Source: an uncultured Sphingomonas sp. | Lineage (GTDB): Bacteria > Pseudomonadota > Alphaproteobacteria > Sphingomonadales > Sphingomonadaceae | Length of the DNA: 54,775 bases | Direction of reading: 5' to 3' | NCBI RefSeq assembly: GCF_937859915.1 | Contig: NZ_CALMAW010000033.1 | Span: 1-54,775 of the forward strand | Shown: piece after piece, positions 16,445 through 26,374 of the stretch | Position numbering within the stretch: position 1 is the first letter of the stretch | How the letters are laid out: each line of letters begins with the position of its first letter | Notes under the pieces: model-generated | Told to the model about the DNA's origin: nothing | Seen by the model: the letters and a program-made list of their open reading frames with translations, nothing else | Databases searched by the model: none | Program-made: the position numbers and the translations under genes

Positions 16445-18895
16445 GTGAGCCAAGTCCGTACCGGCGATTCGTGCGCAGACCCGCAGGTCCGCGTGCGTGA
16501 CGCGATCGGTTTCCGTCCGGATCGCCGTCTTCTGCTGGGCTGGCTGGCGGGTGCCTCGGTCTCGACCATCGCAGCCGCGGCGATGCCCCGTACCGGGGCG
16601 AGCGACCGTCTTCCCTATCGCGACCCACATGTCCCGATCGATCTGCGCGTCCGCGACCTGCTGGCGCGGATGACGCTCGACGAGAAGGTCGCGCAGCTGA
16701 TCGCGCTGTCGACCGGCAAGCGCGACGTGATGGATGCGGCGCTCGCCTTCGACCCGGCCCGCGCGAAGCAGACCCATCCCGACGGGATCGGTCAGATCGC
16801 CCGCCCCTCGGACCGCACGGGCGCGGCGACCGCGACCAACACCGGTGCCGAGGTCAGTGGACGCTGGCGGACGCCGGCGGACACGATCGCCTTTGTCAAC
16901 GCCGCGCAGCATTGGGCGATGACCGAGACCCGGCTCGGCATCCCGATCCTGTTCCACGAGGAAGCGCTGCACGGCTATATGGCGCCCGACGCGACCAGCT
17001 TCCCGCAGGCGATCGCGCTCGCCGGCTCGTTCGACCGCGACCTCGTGCGGCGGGTCAACATGGTGATCGCCGCGGAGGTGCGCGCGCATGGCGCGGTGCT
17101 CGCGCTGTCCCCGGTCGTCGACATCGCGCGTGATCCGCGCTGGGGCCGGATCGAGGAGACGTTTGGCGAGGATCCCTATCTGTGCGGCGAAATGGGGGTT
17201 GCCGCGGTCACCGGACTGCAGGGCGAAGGCAAGACGCTCGGCCCGGACAAGGTGTTCGCGACGCTCAAGCACATGACCGGGCACGGCCAGCCCGAGGCCG
17301 GCGAGAATACCGCGCCCGCGCCGATCGCCGAGCGCGAGCTGCGCAGCTATTTCCTGCCGCCCTTCCGCGCCGTCGTCGCGCGCACCGGGGTCGGCGCGGT
17401 GATGCCCTCCTACAATGAGATCGACGGCGTGCCGAGCCATGCCAACCACTGGCTGCTGCGCCAGATATTGCGCGGGGAGTGGGGGTTCGAGGGCATGATC
17501 GTCAGCGATTATGCCGCGATCGGCGAACTGGCGAGCTATCATCACATCGCCGCCGACGCACAGGGCGCCGCCCGGCTCGCGCTTGCCGCCGGGGTCGACT
17601 GCGACCTACCCGACGGCCAGGCCTATCGCACGCTGGCCGACCAGGTTCGCGCCGGTCTGGTCGCGCCCAGCGCGGTCGACGAGGCGTGCCGCCACATGCT
17701 CACGCTCAAATTCCGCGCCGGGCTGTTCGAGCGGACGCCGATCGATCCGAAGGCATCGGCACGCCTGACCGGCAACGCTGCCGCGCGCGCGCTGGCGCTC
17801 GAGGCGGCGCGGCGCTCGATCGCTCTGCTCGTCAATGACGGGACGTTGCCGCTCGACCCCGGGGCGCATCGTCGTGTCGCGGTGATCGGCCCCAACGCCG
17901 CGGTCGCGCGGCTCGGCGGCTATTCGAGCGAGCCACGCCAGACCGTCTCGCTGCTCGACGGCGTGCGCGCCAGGCTCGCCGGCAAGGCCGAGGTGCGGCA
18001 CGCCCAAGGCGTGTTCATCACGCGCAACGAGGATCGCTCGGCCAATGCCGTCGAACTCGCGGATCCGGCACGCAACCGCACGCTGATTGCCGAAGCGGTC
18101 GAGACGGCGCGCGACTGCGACCTCATCCTGCTCGCGATCGGCGACACCGAGCAGACCAGCCGCGAAGGCTATGCCAAGACGCATCTCGGCGACCGCACCG
18201 GGCTCGATCTGATCGGCGAGCAGGCCGAGCTGTTCGACGCGCTCCATGCGCTCGGCAAGCCGGTGGTGGTGGTCGCGATCAACGGCCGACCGCCCTCCTG
18301 GCCGAGTGTCGTCGCCCGGGCCAATGCGCTGCTCGAATGCTGGTATGTCGGGCAGGAGGGCGGCACCGCGATCGCCGAGGCGCTGTTCGGCGACGTCAAT
18401 CCGGGGGCCAAGCTGCCGGTGACCGTGGCGCGCAGCGTCGGCCAGCTGCCGCTGTTCTACGATGCCAAGCCGTCGACGCATCGCGGCTATCTGTTCGACA
18501 CCACCGAGCCGCTGTTCCCGTTCGGCTTCGGCCTGTCCTACACGCGCTTCGAGATCGGCGCGCCGCGGCTCTCGGCGGCCACGATCGCGCGGGCGGGCAG
18601 CGTCACCGTCGAGGTCGATGTCGCCAATGTCGGGCCGCGCGCCGGCGACGAGGTCGTCCAGCTCTACGTCCACGACCGGGTCGCCTCCGTCACCCAGCCG
18701 ATCAAGGCACTCAAGGGCTTCGAGCGGGTGACGCTTAAGCCGGGCGAGCGCCGCACGCTGCGCTTCACGCTCGGCCCCGACGCCTTCTCGCTGTGGAACC
18801 TCGACATGCGCGAGGTCGTCGAACCCGGCGACTTCGACATCCTGGTCGGCGCGAACAGCCGCGATCTCCAGTCCGCCCTCCTCACCATCGCCTGA
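16445..18895 (+). CDS. Glycoside hydrolase family 3 (beta-glucosidase/beta-xylosidase type)
   Basis: Secreted or periplasmic exo-acting hydrolase releasing terminal beta-linked glucose or xylose; the locus suggests xylo-oligosaccharides. The start is a GTG with GGGGAGA eight bases upstream, giving 816 residues. The N-terminus has [15 protein letters not shown], a twin-arginine-like signal. The catalytic nucleophile is Asp355 in [10 protein letters not shown], and KHMTGHGQ, the C-terminal GH3 domain and a fibronectin III-like end ([30 protein letters not shown]) follow. First gene of the run GH3-manD-MFS-GH35, behind a LacI-type operator. Confidence 0.92.
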   Translation: MSQVRTGDSCADPQVRVRDAIGFRPDRRLLLGWLAGASVSTIAAAAMPRTGASDRLPYRDPHVPIDLRVRDLLARMTLDEKVAQLIALSTGKRDVMDAALAFDPARAKQTHPDGIGQIARPSDRTGAATATNTGAEVSGRWRTPADTIAFVNAAQHWAMTETRLGIPILFHEEALHGYMAPDATSFPQAIALAGSFDRDLVRRVNMVIAAEVRAHGAVLALSPVVDIARDPRWGRIEETFGEDPYLCGEMGVAAVTGLQGEGKTLGPDKVFATLKHMTGHGQPEAGENTAPAPIAERELRSYFLPPFRAVVARTGVGAVMPSYNEIDGVPSHANHWLLRQILRGEWGFEGMIVSDYAAIGELASYHHIAADAQGAARLALAAGVDCDLPDGQAYRTLADQVRAGLVAPSAVDEACRHMLTLKFRAGLFERTPIDPKASARLTGNAAARALALEAARRSIALLVNDGTLPLDPGAHRRVAVIGPNAAVARLGGYSSEPRQTVSLLDGVRARLAGKAEVRHAQGVFITRNEDRSANAVELADPARNRTLIAEAVETARDCDLILLAIGDTEQTSREGYAKTHLGDRTGLDLIGEQAELFDALHALGKPVVVVAINGRPPSWPSVVARANALLECWYVGQEGGTAIAEALFGDVNPGAKLPVTVARSVGQLPLFYDAKPSTHRGYLFDTTEPLFPFGFGLSYTRFEIGAPRLSAATIARAGSVTVEVDVANVGPRAGDEVVQLYVHDRVASVTQPIKALKGFERVTLKPGERRTLRFTLGPDAFSLWNLDMREVVEPGDFDILVGANSRDLQSALLTIA

Positions 18896-18908
18896 ACAGA
18901 GAGTAGTC

Positions 18909-20120
18909 ATGCCCAGGATCACCGACGCCAAGGTCATCGTCACCTGCCCCGGCCGCAATTTCGTGACGCTCAAGATTGAGACCGACGAAGGCGTCTACGG
19001 CCTCGGCGATGCGACGCTCAACGGCCGCGAGCTCTCCGTCGCCAGCTATCTCAGCGACCATATCGTGCCGATGCTGATCGGCCGCGACGCGCACCGGATC
19101 GAGGATATCTGGCAGTATCTCTACAAGGGCGCCTATTGGCGCCGCGGCCCGGTGACGATGAGCGCGATCGCCGCGGTCGACACCGCCTTGTGGGACATCA
19201 AGGGCAAGGTCGCCGGGCTCCCCGTCTACCAGTTGCTCGGCGGCGCATCGCGGGACGGCGTGATGGTCTATGGCCATGCCAACGGCGTCTCGATCGAGGA
19301 GACGGTCGAGGTCGCGCTCGACTATCAGCGCCAGGGCTACAAGGCGATCCGTTTGCAATGCGGCGTGCCGGGGCTGCCTTCGACCTACGGCGTCTCCAAG
19401 GACAAGATGTTCTACGAGCCCGCCGACGCCGATCTGCCGACCGAGAATCTGTGGTCGACCGAGAAATATCTGCGCGTCGTCCCGCAGCTGTTCGAGGCGG
19501 CGCGCAAGGCGCTCGGCTGGGACGTGCATCTGCTCCACGACATCCACCACCGCCTGACCCCGATCGAGGCCGGGCGGCTCGGCAAGGATCTCGAGCCCTA
19601 TCGCCCGTTCTGGCTGGAGGATGCGACGCCGGCCGAAAATCAGGACGCCTTCCGCCTGATCCGCCAGCACACCACGACGCCGCTCGCGGTCGGCGAGATC
19701 TTCAATTCGATCTGGGATGCCAAGCATCTGATCGAGAACCAGCTGATCGACTATATCCGCGCGACCGTCGTCCACGCCGGCGGCATCACGCATCTGCGCC
19801 GGATCGCGGCGCTCGCCGATCTCTACCAGATCCGCACCGGCTGCCATGGCGCGACCGACCTCTCGCCGGTGTGCATGGCGGCGGCGCTCCATTTCGACCT
19901 GTCGGTGCCCAATTTCGGGGTGCAGGAATATATGCGGCACACCCCCGAGACCGACGCGGTCTTCCCGCACGCCTACAGCTTCGATCGCGGCATGATGCAC
20001 CCCGGCGACAAGCCCGGCCTCGGCGTCGAGATCGACGAGGTCCTTGCCGCGCAATATGCCTATAAGCGCGCCTATCTGCCCGTGAACCGTCTTGAGGACG
20101 GCACGATGTTCAACTGGTGA
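18909..20120 (+). CDS. manD: D-mannonate dehydratase, enolase superfamily (ManD)
   Basis: Dehydrates D-mannonate to 2-keto-3-deoxy-D-gluconate in hexuronate catabolism. 403 residues. Metal ligands are Asp211 ([11 protein letters not shown]), Glu237 (FWLEDATP) and Glu263 ([11 protein letters not shown]); His213, Tyr160 and Arg148 complete the active site. From memory these sit one residue from those of the studied Novosphingobium ManD. AGAGAG precedes the ATG. Its stop overlaps the MFS start. The glucuronate released by GH115 would reach this step after isomerase and reductase enzymes not seen here. Confidence 0.93.
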   Translation: MPRITDAKVIVTCPGRNFVTLKIETDEGVYGLGDATLNGRELSVASYLSDHIVPMLIGRDAHRIEDIWQYLYKGAYWRRGPVTMSAIAAVDTALWDIKGKVAGLPVYQLLGGASRDGVMVYGHANGVSIEETVEVALDYQRQGYKAIRLQCGVPGLPSTYGVSKDKMFYEPADADLPTENLWSTEKYLRVVPQLFEAARKALGWDVHLLHDIHHRLTPIEAGRLGKDLEPYRPFWLEDATPAENQDAFRLIRQHTTTPLAVGEIFNSIWDAKHLIENQLIDYIRATVVHAGGITHLRRIAALADLYQIRTGCHGATDLSPVCMAAALHFDLSVPNFGVQEYMRHTPETDAVFPHAYSFDRGMMHPGDKPGLGVEIDEVLAAQYAYKRAYLPVNRLEDGTMFNW

Positions 20121-21388
20121 CGGAGATCGCGCGGCCACGCGGCAATGTCCGCTGGGTGATCTGCGGCCTGCTGTTTGCCGCGGTGGTGCTGAGCTATGTC
20201 GATCGTCTCGTGCTGCCCGTGCTCAAGCCCAGCCTGCAGGCGCGCTATGGCTGGACCGAGCAGGGCTATGCCGATCTCGCCATCTGGTTCCAGGGTGCCT
20301 ACGGCCTCGCCTATGTGCTGTTCGGGCGGCTGGTCGACCGGGTCGGCGCGCGGATCGGCTATGCGCTGGCGGTGACGCTGTGGACGATCGGCCATGTCGC
20401 GCATGTGCTGTTCACCAGCACTGCCGGGATGGCGATCGCGCGCGTGCCGCTGGCGATCGGCGAGGCGGGGGCCTTCCCCGCAGCCCTCGCCGCGACGGGG
20501 GAGTGGTTCCCCAAGTCCGAGCGCGCGCTGGCGATCGGCATCTTCAATGCCGGCTCGAACGTCGGCGCGATCGTGACGCCGCTGGTGGTGCCGATCATCG
20601 CCGTCACCTTCGGCTGGCGAATGGCGTTCGTCGCGACCGGGCTGCTCACCGTATTGTGGCTGGTCGCCTGGCTCGGCTTCTACCGCCGGCCCCGCGAGCA
20701 TGCGCGCGTGACGCCCGCCGAGCTCGCCTGGATCGAACGCGAGCCCGCCGAACCGGCACGTCCGATCGCGTGGCGGACGCTGCTCAGCCTGCGCCAGACC
20801 TGGGCCTATATGCTTGGCCGCTTCCTGATCGATCCGGTGTGGTGGACCTTCCTGTTCTGGCTACCCGACTTCTTCAACCGGCAATATCATGTGAAGATGC
20901 TCGATTTCGGACCGCCGTTGGTCGCGGTCTATCTGCTTGCCGACATCGGCTCGATCGGCGGCGGCTGGCTGTCGTCGCGGCTGCTGCTGCGCGGCTGGAC
21001 CACCGGGCGTGCGCGCAAGACCGCGATGCTGGTCTGCGCGCTGTTCGCGCTGCCGATCGCGTTCGCGGCCCACGCCCCCAGCCTGTGGTCGGCGGTGTTG
21101 CTGATCGGGCTCGCCTGCGCTGCGCATCAGGGCTTCTCGGCCAACGTCTATGCGCTGCCCGGCGACCTCTTCCCGCGCGGACGCGCCGGCTCGGTGATCG
21201 GTCTGGGCGGGCTGAGCGGCGCGGTCGGCGGGATGCTGATGGCCAAGTTCGCCGGCACGATCCTCGCGCGTCTCGGCAGCTATCAGCCGATCTTCCTGGT
21301 CGCCGCCTGCGCCTATCTCGTCGCGCTGCTGGTGATCCACTTCCTCGTTCCCCGCTACACGCCCGTCGCATCGGCGCAGATCGCATGA
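20117..21388 (+). CDS. MFS transporter, hexuronate (ExuT-like) family
   Basis: Inner-membrane proton-coupled permease of the anion:cation symporter type, 423 residues with about 12 hydrophobic segments. The [14 protein letters not shown] segment and [15 protein letters not shown] loop are typical, as is the end motif [23 protein letters not shown] start overlaps the manD stop (GTGA). Its place beside manD suggests uptake of glucuronate or an aldobiouronic product; the exact substrate is inferred. Confidence 0.88.
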   Translation: MTEIARPRGNVRWVICGLLFAAVVLSYVDRLVLPVLKPSLQARYGWTEQGYADLAIWFQGAYGLAYVLFGRLVDRVGARIGYALAVTLWTIGHVAHVLFTSTAGMAIARVPLAIGEAGAFPAALAATGEWFPKSERALAIGIFNAGSNVGAIVTPLVVPIIAVTFGWRMAFVATGLLTVLWLVAWLGFYRRPREHARVTPAELAWIEREPAEPARPIAWRTLLSLRQTWAYMLGRFLIDPVWWTFLFWLPDFFNRQYHVKMLDFGPPLVAVYLLADIGSIGGGWLSSRLLLRGWTTGRARKTAMLVCALFALPIAFAAHAPSLWSAVLLIGLACAAHQGFSANVYALPGDLFPRGRAGSVIGLGGLSGAVGGMLMAKFAGTILARLGSYQPIFLVAACAYLVALLVIHFLVPRYTPVASAQIA

Positions 21389-21416
21389 CGGCAGGGCCCC
21401 TCAAGGAAACCGGTTT

Positions 21417-23060
21417 ATGATCCTTCGGACGCTGACCGCCGCCTGTCTTCTCGCCAGTGTCTCGAGCATGGCGGTGGCGGCGCCGCCGCGGATCGAGAAG
21501 CAGGGCGACGCCTTCCGCCTCGTCGTCCAGGGCAAGCCGATGCTGATGCTGGCCGGCGAGCTCGGCAATTCGAGCGCGTCGAGCGAAGCCTATATGGCGC
21601 CGCACTGGGCGCGGCTGCGTGCGATGCATCTCAACACCGTGCTGGCACCGGTGTCGTGGGAATTGATCGAGCCGCGCGAGGGCCAGTTCGACTGGACGTC
21701 GGTCGACATGCTGATCCGACACGCGCGGGCCAACGACCTCCATCTCGTCTTCCTGTGGTTCGGCGCGTGGAAGAACAGCATGTCGACCTATGTGCCGGGC
21801 TGGGTAAAGCGCGATCAGGCACGGTTTCCGCGCGCGGCCTTGCCCAACGGCCAGAGCGTCGAGATCCTGTCCGCCTTCTCGCCCGCCACTCTCGCCGCCG
21901 ACTCGAAGGCCTATGCCGCGCTGGTCGCGCACATCAAGGCGGTGGACGGCGAGCGCAACACCGTCCTGATGGTGCAGGTCGAGAATGAGATGGGCATGTT
22001 GCCGGTCGCGCGCGACTATGGGCCGCTCGCCGATGCGGCCTTCCGCCAGCCCGTGCCGGCGATGCTGATCGATTATCTGACCGCGCATCGCGACACGCTG
22101 CGTCCGCAATTGCGTCGCGCCTGGGATGATCATGGCGCGCGCACCGCGGGCAGCTGGGAAGAGCTGTTCGGCCCGGGCGATGCGACCGCCGAGATCTTTA
22201 CCGCCTGGTCCTACGCCCGTTATGCCGACGCCGTCGCGGCGGCAGGCCAGCGCGACTATCCGCTGCCGATGTACGCCAACATCGCCTTCAACCGGATCGG
22301 CAAGGCGCCCGGTGAATATCCGAGCGGCGGCCCGCTGCCCCATCTGATCGACGTCTGGAAGGCGGGCGCGCCGCATTTGGATATGCTCGCACCCGACGTC
22401 TATTTCCCGAGTTTCGTCGATCTCACCACGACCTACCATCGTGCCGACAATCCGCTGTTCATCCCTGAAGCGAACAACGCGACGTCGGCCGAGGTCGGCG
22501 CCAACGCCTTCTTCGCCTTCGGGTCGTTGGCGACCATGGGCTACAGCCCGTTCTCGATCGAGTCGATCGACGACAAGCCGGATAATGACGTGACCTCGGC
22601 CTATGCGGTGCTCGAACAGCTGACCCCCGCATTGCTGGCCAATGAGGGGCTCGGCCGCGTCATCGGCATGAAGCCCCGCGTGCTCGAGGATGGTACGGTG
22701 CTCGACCAGCCGACCGTGACGCGCCTTGGCGGCTATGAATTCACGACGAGCTATGTCGATGCGCAAAGCACCATCCCCAAGGCCGACCAGCATACCGCCG
22801 CGCACGGCGGGCTGATCATCCAGACCGGGCCCGACGACTTCCTGATCGCGGGCAGCGGCATCACCGTCACGTTCCGACCGATCAGCGGCGGGCTGTCATT
22901 CGCTGGGATCGACAGCGCGTGGGAAGGTGTGTTCGACAGTGCCGGTCATTGGGTAGCGGGGCGGCTCATGAACGGCGATCAGACCCACCAGGGTCGCCAC
23001 ATCCGCCTCGAGGCCGGCCACTTCTCGATCCAGCGCGTGCGGCTCTATCCCTATCGGTAA
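21417..23060 (+). CDS. GH35-like beta-galactosidase with DUF5597 domain
   Basis: Exported glycosidase, 547 residues, with signal peptide ILRTLTAACLLASVSSMAVA. The TIM-barrel has the GH35/GH-A acid/base Glu191 in VENEMG and nucleophile Glu351 in FIPEANN. The C-terminal part (from about 390) fits DUF5597, found in Caulobacter, Xanthomonas and Cellvibrio relatives. Related enzymes remove terminal galactose from hemicelluloses such as xyloglucan. It follows the MFS gene by 28 bases and is likely the last gene of the GH3 operon. Confidence 0.85.
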   Translation: MILRTLTAACLLASVSSMAVAAPPRIEKQGDAFRLVVQGKPMLMLAGELGNSSASSEAYMAPHWARLRAMHLNTVLAPVSWELIEPREGQFDWTSVDMLIRHARANDLHLVFLWFGAWKNSMSTYVPGWVKRDQARFPRAALPNGQSVEILSAFSPATLAADSKAYAALVAHIKAVDGERNTVLMVQVENEMGMLPVARDYGPLADAAFRQPVPAMLIDYLTAHRDTLRPQLRRAWDDHGARTAGSWEELFGPGDATAEIFTAWSYARYADAVAAAGQRDYPLPMYANIAFNRIGKAPGEYPSGGPLPHLIDVWKAGAPHLDMLAPDVYFPSFVDLTTTYHRADNPLFIPEANNATSAEVGANAFFAFGSLATMGYSPFSIESIDDKPDNDVTSAYAVLEQLTPALLANEGLGRVIGMKPRVLEDGTVLDQPTVTRLGGYEFTTSYVDAQSTIPKADQHTAAHGGLIIQTGPDDFLIAGSGITVTFRPISGGLSFAGIDSAWEGVFDSAGHWVAGRLMNGDQTHQGRHIRLEAGHFSIQRVRLYPYR

Positions 23061-23099
23061 CCGCTGATTGCGACATGTAATATCACGTACGGTTACCTC

Positions 23100-23130
23100 T
23101 TGACACATCACTTGTCTTGTCAGACATAAG
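23100..23130 (+). promoter_or_regulatory. Candidate promoter of the TonB receptor operon
   Basis: TTGACA at 23100-23105 is followed by GACATAAG at 23123-23130, giving a -10 like ACATAA or CATAAG with 17-19 base spacing. An odd palindrome, TGTCAGACA (23118-23126), lies across the end of the spacer and the -10 region, a good place for a repressor. Confidence 0.5.
23118..23126. promoter_or_regulatory. Palindrome TGTCAGACA in the receptor promoter (GntR-type candidate)
   Basis: A perfect 4+1+4 palindrome, within TTGTCAGACATAA. GntR/FadR-type uronate regulators often use sites of the TTGTCTGACAA kind, so a uronate-responsive repressor is possible; that link is inference. Confidence 0.4.
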
Positions 23131-23133
23131 CCG

Positions 23134-23147
23134 TGTTAGCGTTATCA
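23134..23147. promoter_or_regulatory. Second LacI-type operator, upstream of the TonB receptor
   Basis: TGTTAGCGTTATCA matches the GH3 upstream site TGGTAGCGCTATCA at 12 of 14 positions. It lies just after the predicted promoter and 54 bases before the receptor start. Shared control of both xylan operons by one LacI-family regulator is the simplest reading. Confidence 0.6.
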
Positions 23148-23200
23148 CGCGACACTATTCAATCCGCCGTCCGAGCGGAACTACACAGGGGATCTGAACA

Positions 23201-26200
23201 GTGCTTCCGCATGCCTATCGTCCATCGAACCGCGCGCGCCTGCTGGCTGCCGTTGCGTTCGGCGCCGCGTCCTTCGCGTCTCCCGTGCTCGCCCAGGGCG
23301 CGCCCGTGGCCAGCGCACCGCCATCGCCTGCCGCGACCGTGCTACAGCCTGACTCCACGACGCAAAATGCCGACACCAATGCGCGCGTCGGTGCGCCTGC
23401 CGCGCCGGTAAACGGCCCGGTGACGGCCTCGCAGCCGGTCGCCGCACCCACCGATACCGCGGGCGGCGCCGGCGAGATCATCGTGACGGGTATCCGCAAG
23501 AGCCTTCAGAGCGCGACGATCGCGAAGCAGTCGTCGGTCGCGTTCGGTGATTCGATCTTCGCGGAAGATATCGGCAAGCTGCCCGCCACCAACCTCGCCG
23601 AGACGCTCAACCGTATCCCGGGCGTCAACATCAGCCGCGACATCGACGGCGAAGGCGTACAGGTCTCGATCCGCGGCCTGGGGCCCAGCTTCGTCAAGGT
23701 CCTGCTCAACGGCAACAATATCGGCGTCGCATCCGACGGCGGCACCAACGGCGGCGGTCCGACCCGCGCCGTCGATCTCGATCTCTTTCCCTCGGAGCTG
23801 TTCACCCGGCTCGACGTGCTCAAGACGCCGGTCGCCTCGACGCTCGAGGGCGGCATCGCCGGCACCGTCAACCTGCGCAATGCGCGGCCGTTCGACCGCC
23901 CGGGCGAGCATATCACGGTGGTGGGTCAGGCCGACGGCCATGACACCAACAGCAAGTTCGGCCCGCGCGGCGCGGTCGTTGCCAGCAAGACGTTCGGCGA
24001 CACCTTCGGCGTCTTGCTGGGCTTTGCCGGCTACACCCAGAAGGAGCGTATCGACGGCTTCGAGTCGATCGGCTGGACCGACGCGAACCTGGCTTGCGGC
24101 ACCGGCTGCAACAACAGCGCGCTGGACGGCAACGGCTTCAGCTTCGCGACGACCGTGCCCAACAACACCGGCCACGGCCTGACGCCGGGCACGCCCGTCA
24201 ACCTCGCGCAGACGTCGGGCCTGTCGTTGCAGCAGCTCACGCTCGCTCAGATTCCCCGCCTTGGCCGGGACAGCATCACCGTCGGCACGCGCTCGCGCAT
24301 CTCGGCGCTGGCATCGTTCGAATGGCGGCCCAGCGACGCGCTGCATTTCGCACTCGACGGTCTCTACGACGTGTCGAAGCGCGACTATGAGCGCTTCAAC
24401 ATGAACTGGCAGGTCCGCAACTCCGGTCCCGGCACCGGGCCGACCGCAACCGGCGGCATGGTGCCGTTCAACCTGACCGTCGATTCGAACAACGTCGTCA
24501 CCTCGGGCACGTTCGCCAATTCGAGCTTCTTCCTCGAGAACGACGTGTTCAACCAGACCACCAAATTCTACAACATCAACCCGAACGTGACCTGGAAGCC
24601 CGCCGACCGCATCCGCGTCGACGCGCAGGTCAATTATGGCCACAGCACCTTCTTCCGCGAGCAGCCGCAGTTCGACTTCCAGACGACGCCGCAGTCGGGC
24701 GTGTCGGTCACCTACACCAACAATGGTGGTCAGGTGCCGACGATCGTCCCCAATGTCGACCTCAACAATCCGAACCTCGGCTGGCAGTGGTACCGCGTCA
24801 ACGTGTCGGCGGTGCGTCGTGAGACGACGACCAAGGGCGCGCATCTTGATACGACCCTCGGCGACGAGAAGGCCAACATCAAGGTTGGCGGCGCATACGA
24901 CAATTCGTTCCTGAGCGTCCGCGCCTACGACAACAGCACCGCCTTCCAGACCTCCGTCTGCGGCGCGACCTGCGACGGTTCGACCGGCACCGTGCCGAAT
25001 TCGCAGCTCGCCCAATATCTGCAGCCGAGCAGCATCACCAACTTCGGCCATCTGGCGAGCGGCAATTTCGGCTATACCAGCTACATCATGGACAATCTCT
25101 CCGCGCTGGAGAAGGCGACCAACTACCAGTCGTATCTCGACAGCGCGCCGGAAGGCACCGGCGCGGTCACGGGCGGCTCGGTCGGCACGATCCGCGAGAA
25201 GACCTTCGGCGGCTACGCCGAGCTTAACGCGACGACGCAGATCCTCGACCGCGACCTGCACTTCAACGCGGGTGTCCGGTACTTCAACACCAGCCAGGTG
25301 GTCGCGGCCCCCGGTCGCGCTGGCGTCGGCATCGTCCAGCGCGCGTTCAACTCGTCCTATGACGATTGGCTGCCGTCGTTCAACCTGGCCTATGACGTCA
25401 CGCGCCACCTCAAGCTGCGGTTTGCCGCGTCGAAGGCGATCACCCGCGCCGATGTCGGATCGCTCCTGCCGGGCCTGACCTTCTCGGATCCCAGCGCGCA
25501 GATCGCGACGTCGGGCAACGCCAACCTCAAGCCCTATACCTCCAACAACATCGATCTCGGCGGCGAATACTATACCGGCGGCATCGGTTATATCGGGCTC
25601 GATCTGTTCCGTAAGGACACCGACGGCTTCACCGTCAACCAGCTGACGACGGTGCCGTTCTCCGCGCTCGCCGTGCCGTTCTCGACGCTGACGACGACGC
25701 AGCAGAGCGCCTTGACCAACCGCGCCGCCAATACGGGCGTCGCAGTCAACGATCTCCCGATCCAGCTAACCCAGCCGATCAACAACGGCCGTCTGCTGCT
25801 CAAGGGCATTGAGGCGACCTGGGTGATGCCGCTCGACTTCCTGGTCCGCGGGCTCGGCTACCGCGCCAACGCCACCTACCTGCACCAGAGCTCGGCGACC
25901 GGGCTGCTCGCGCCGGGCGTGCCGTCCTGGACCTACAACCTGCAGGGCTTCTACGAGGGGCATGGTGTGTCGGTCAGCCTCAACTATGTCTGGACGGGCA
26001 AGTCGATCGCCGCGAACGCGCCGCAGAACGGCATCAACGTGCCGCTCCGCAGCGACTCGCGCGGCCAGCTCGATCTGTCGGCAGGCTATCAGCTGCCCTT
26101 CCTCAACAAGGCGTTCCGCGTGACGTTCGACATGCTCAACATGACCAACGCCCCGATCCGCACGGTGTTCGGCTACGAGAACGCGCCGTACAGCGTCTAT

Positions 26201-26245
26201 TATCCCGGTCGCGAATATCTGATGGGCTTCCGCGTCTCGATCTAA
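23201..26245 (+). CDS. TonB-dependent receptor (SusC-like role, glycan uptake)
   Basis: Outer-membrane active transporter of 1014 residues. GTG start with AGGGGA eight bases upstream. Signal peptide RARLLAAVAFGAASFASPVLA, then an Ala/Pro-rich linker, a TonB-box-like GEIIVTGIRKSLQSA, the plug domain (IPGVNISRDIDGEGVQVSIR) and a long beta-barrel ending in REYLMGFRVSI with a terminal aromatic-type strand pattern. The IRKSLQ variant is frequent in Caulobacter and Sphingomonas receptors for plant oligosaccharides. Behind a LacI-type operator and followed by a strong terminator, so it can be transcribed alone at a high level. Confidence 0.93.
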   Translation: MLPHAYRPSNRARLLAAVAFGAASFASPVLAQGAPVASAPPSPAATVLQPDSTTQNADTNARVGAPAAPVNGPVTASQPVAAPTDTAGGAGEIIVTGIRKSLQSATIAKQSSVAFGDSIFAEDIGKLPATNLAETLNRIPGVNISRDIDGEGVQVSIRGLGPSFVKVLLNGNNIGVASDGGTNGGGPTRAVDLDLFPSELFTRLDVLKTPVASTLEGGIAGTVNLRNARPFDRPGEHITVVGQADGHDTNSKFGPRGAVVASKTFGDTFGVLLGFAGYTQKERIDGFESIGWTDANLACGTGCNNSALDGNGFSFATTVPNNTGHGLTPGTPVNLAQTSGLSLQQLTLAQIPRLGRDSITVGTRSRISALASFEWRPSDALHFALDGLYDVSKRDYERFNMNWQVRNSGPGTGPTATGGMVPFNLTVDSNNVVTSGTFANSSFFLENDVFNQTTKFYNINPNVTWKPADRIRVDAQVNYGHSTFFREQPQFDFQTTPQSGVSVTYTNNGGQVPTIVPNVDLNNPNLGWQWYRVNVSAVRRETTTKGAHLDTTLGDEKANIKVGGAYDNSFLSVRAYDNSTAFQTSVCGATCDGSTGTVPNSQLAQYLQPSSITNFGHLASGNFGYTSYIMDNLSALEKATNYQSYLDSAPEGTGAVTGGSVGTIREKTFGGYAELNATTQILDRDLHFNAGVRYFNTSQVVAAPGRAGVGIVQRAFNSSYDDWLPSFNLAYDVTRHLKLRFAASKAITRADVGSLLPGLTFSDPSAQIATSGNANLKPYTSNNIDLGGEYYTGGIGYIGLDLFRKDTDGFTVNQLTTVPFSALAVPFSTLTTTQQSALTNRAANTGVAVNDLPIQLTQPINNGRLLLKGIEATWVMPLDFLVRGLGYRANATYLHQSSATGLLAPGVPSWTYNLQGFYEGHGVSVSLNYVWTGKSIAANAPQNGINVPLRSDSRGQLDLSAGYQLPFLNKAFRVTFDMLNMTNAPIRTVFGYENAPYSVYYPGREYLMGFRVSI

Positions 26246-26273
26246 GCGACATCCCCTCCTGTTCTCCCTCCTC

Positions 26274-26305
26274 GACCGGCATCTCGCAATGCCGGTCTTT
26301 TTTTT
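26274..26305 (+). terminator. Rho-independent terminator after the TonB receptor gene
   Basis: GACCGGCAT (26274-26282), loop CTCGCA, ATGCCGGTC (26289-26297), then eight T (26298-26305). The 9-bp GC-rich stem plus T-tract is the clearest intrinsic terminator in the window. It lies 29 bases after the receptor stop, between the receptor and GH115. Confidence 0.9.
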
Positions 26306-26374
26306 GGCGAACGGACCACGAAAATGCGGCTGATCCGAACGTCCGGATGGCCGCACCCAAGGAGCAAGGCGACG

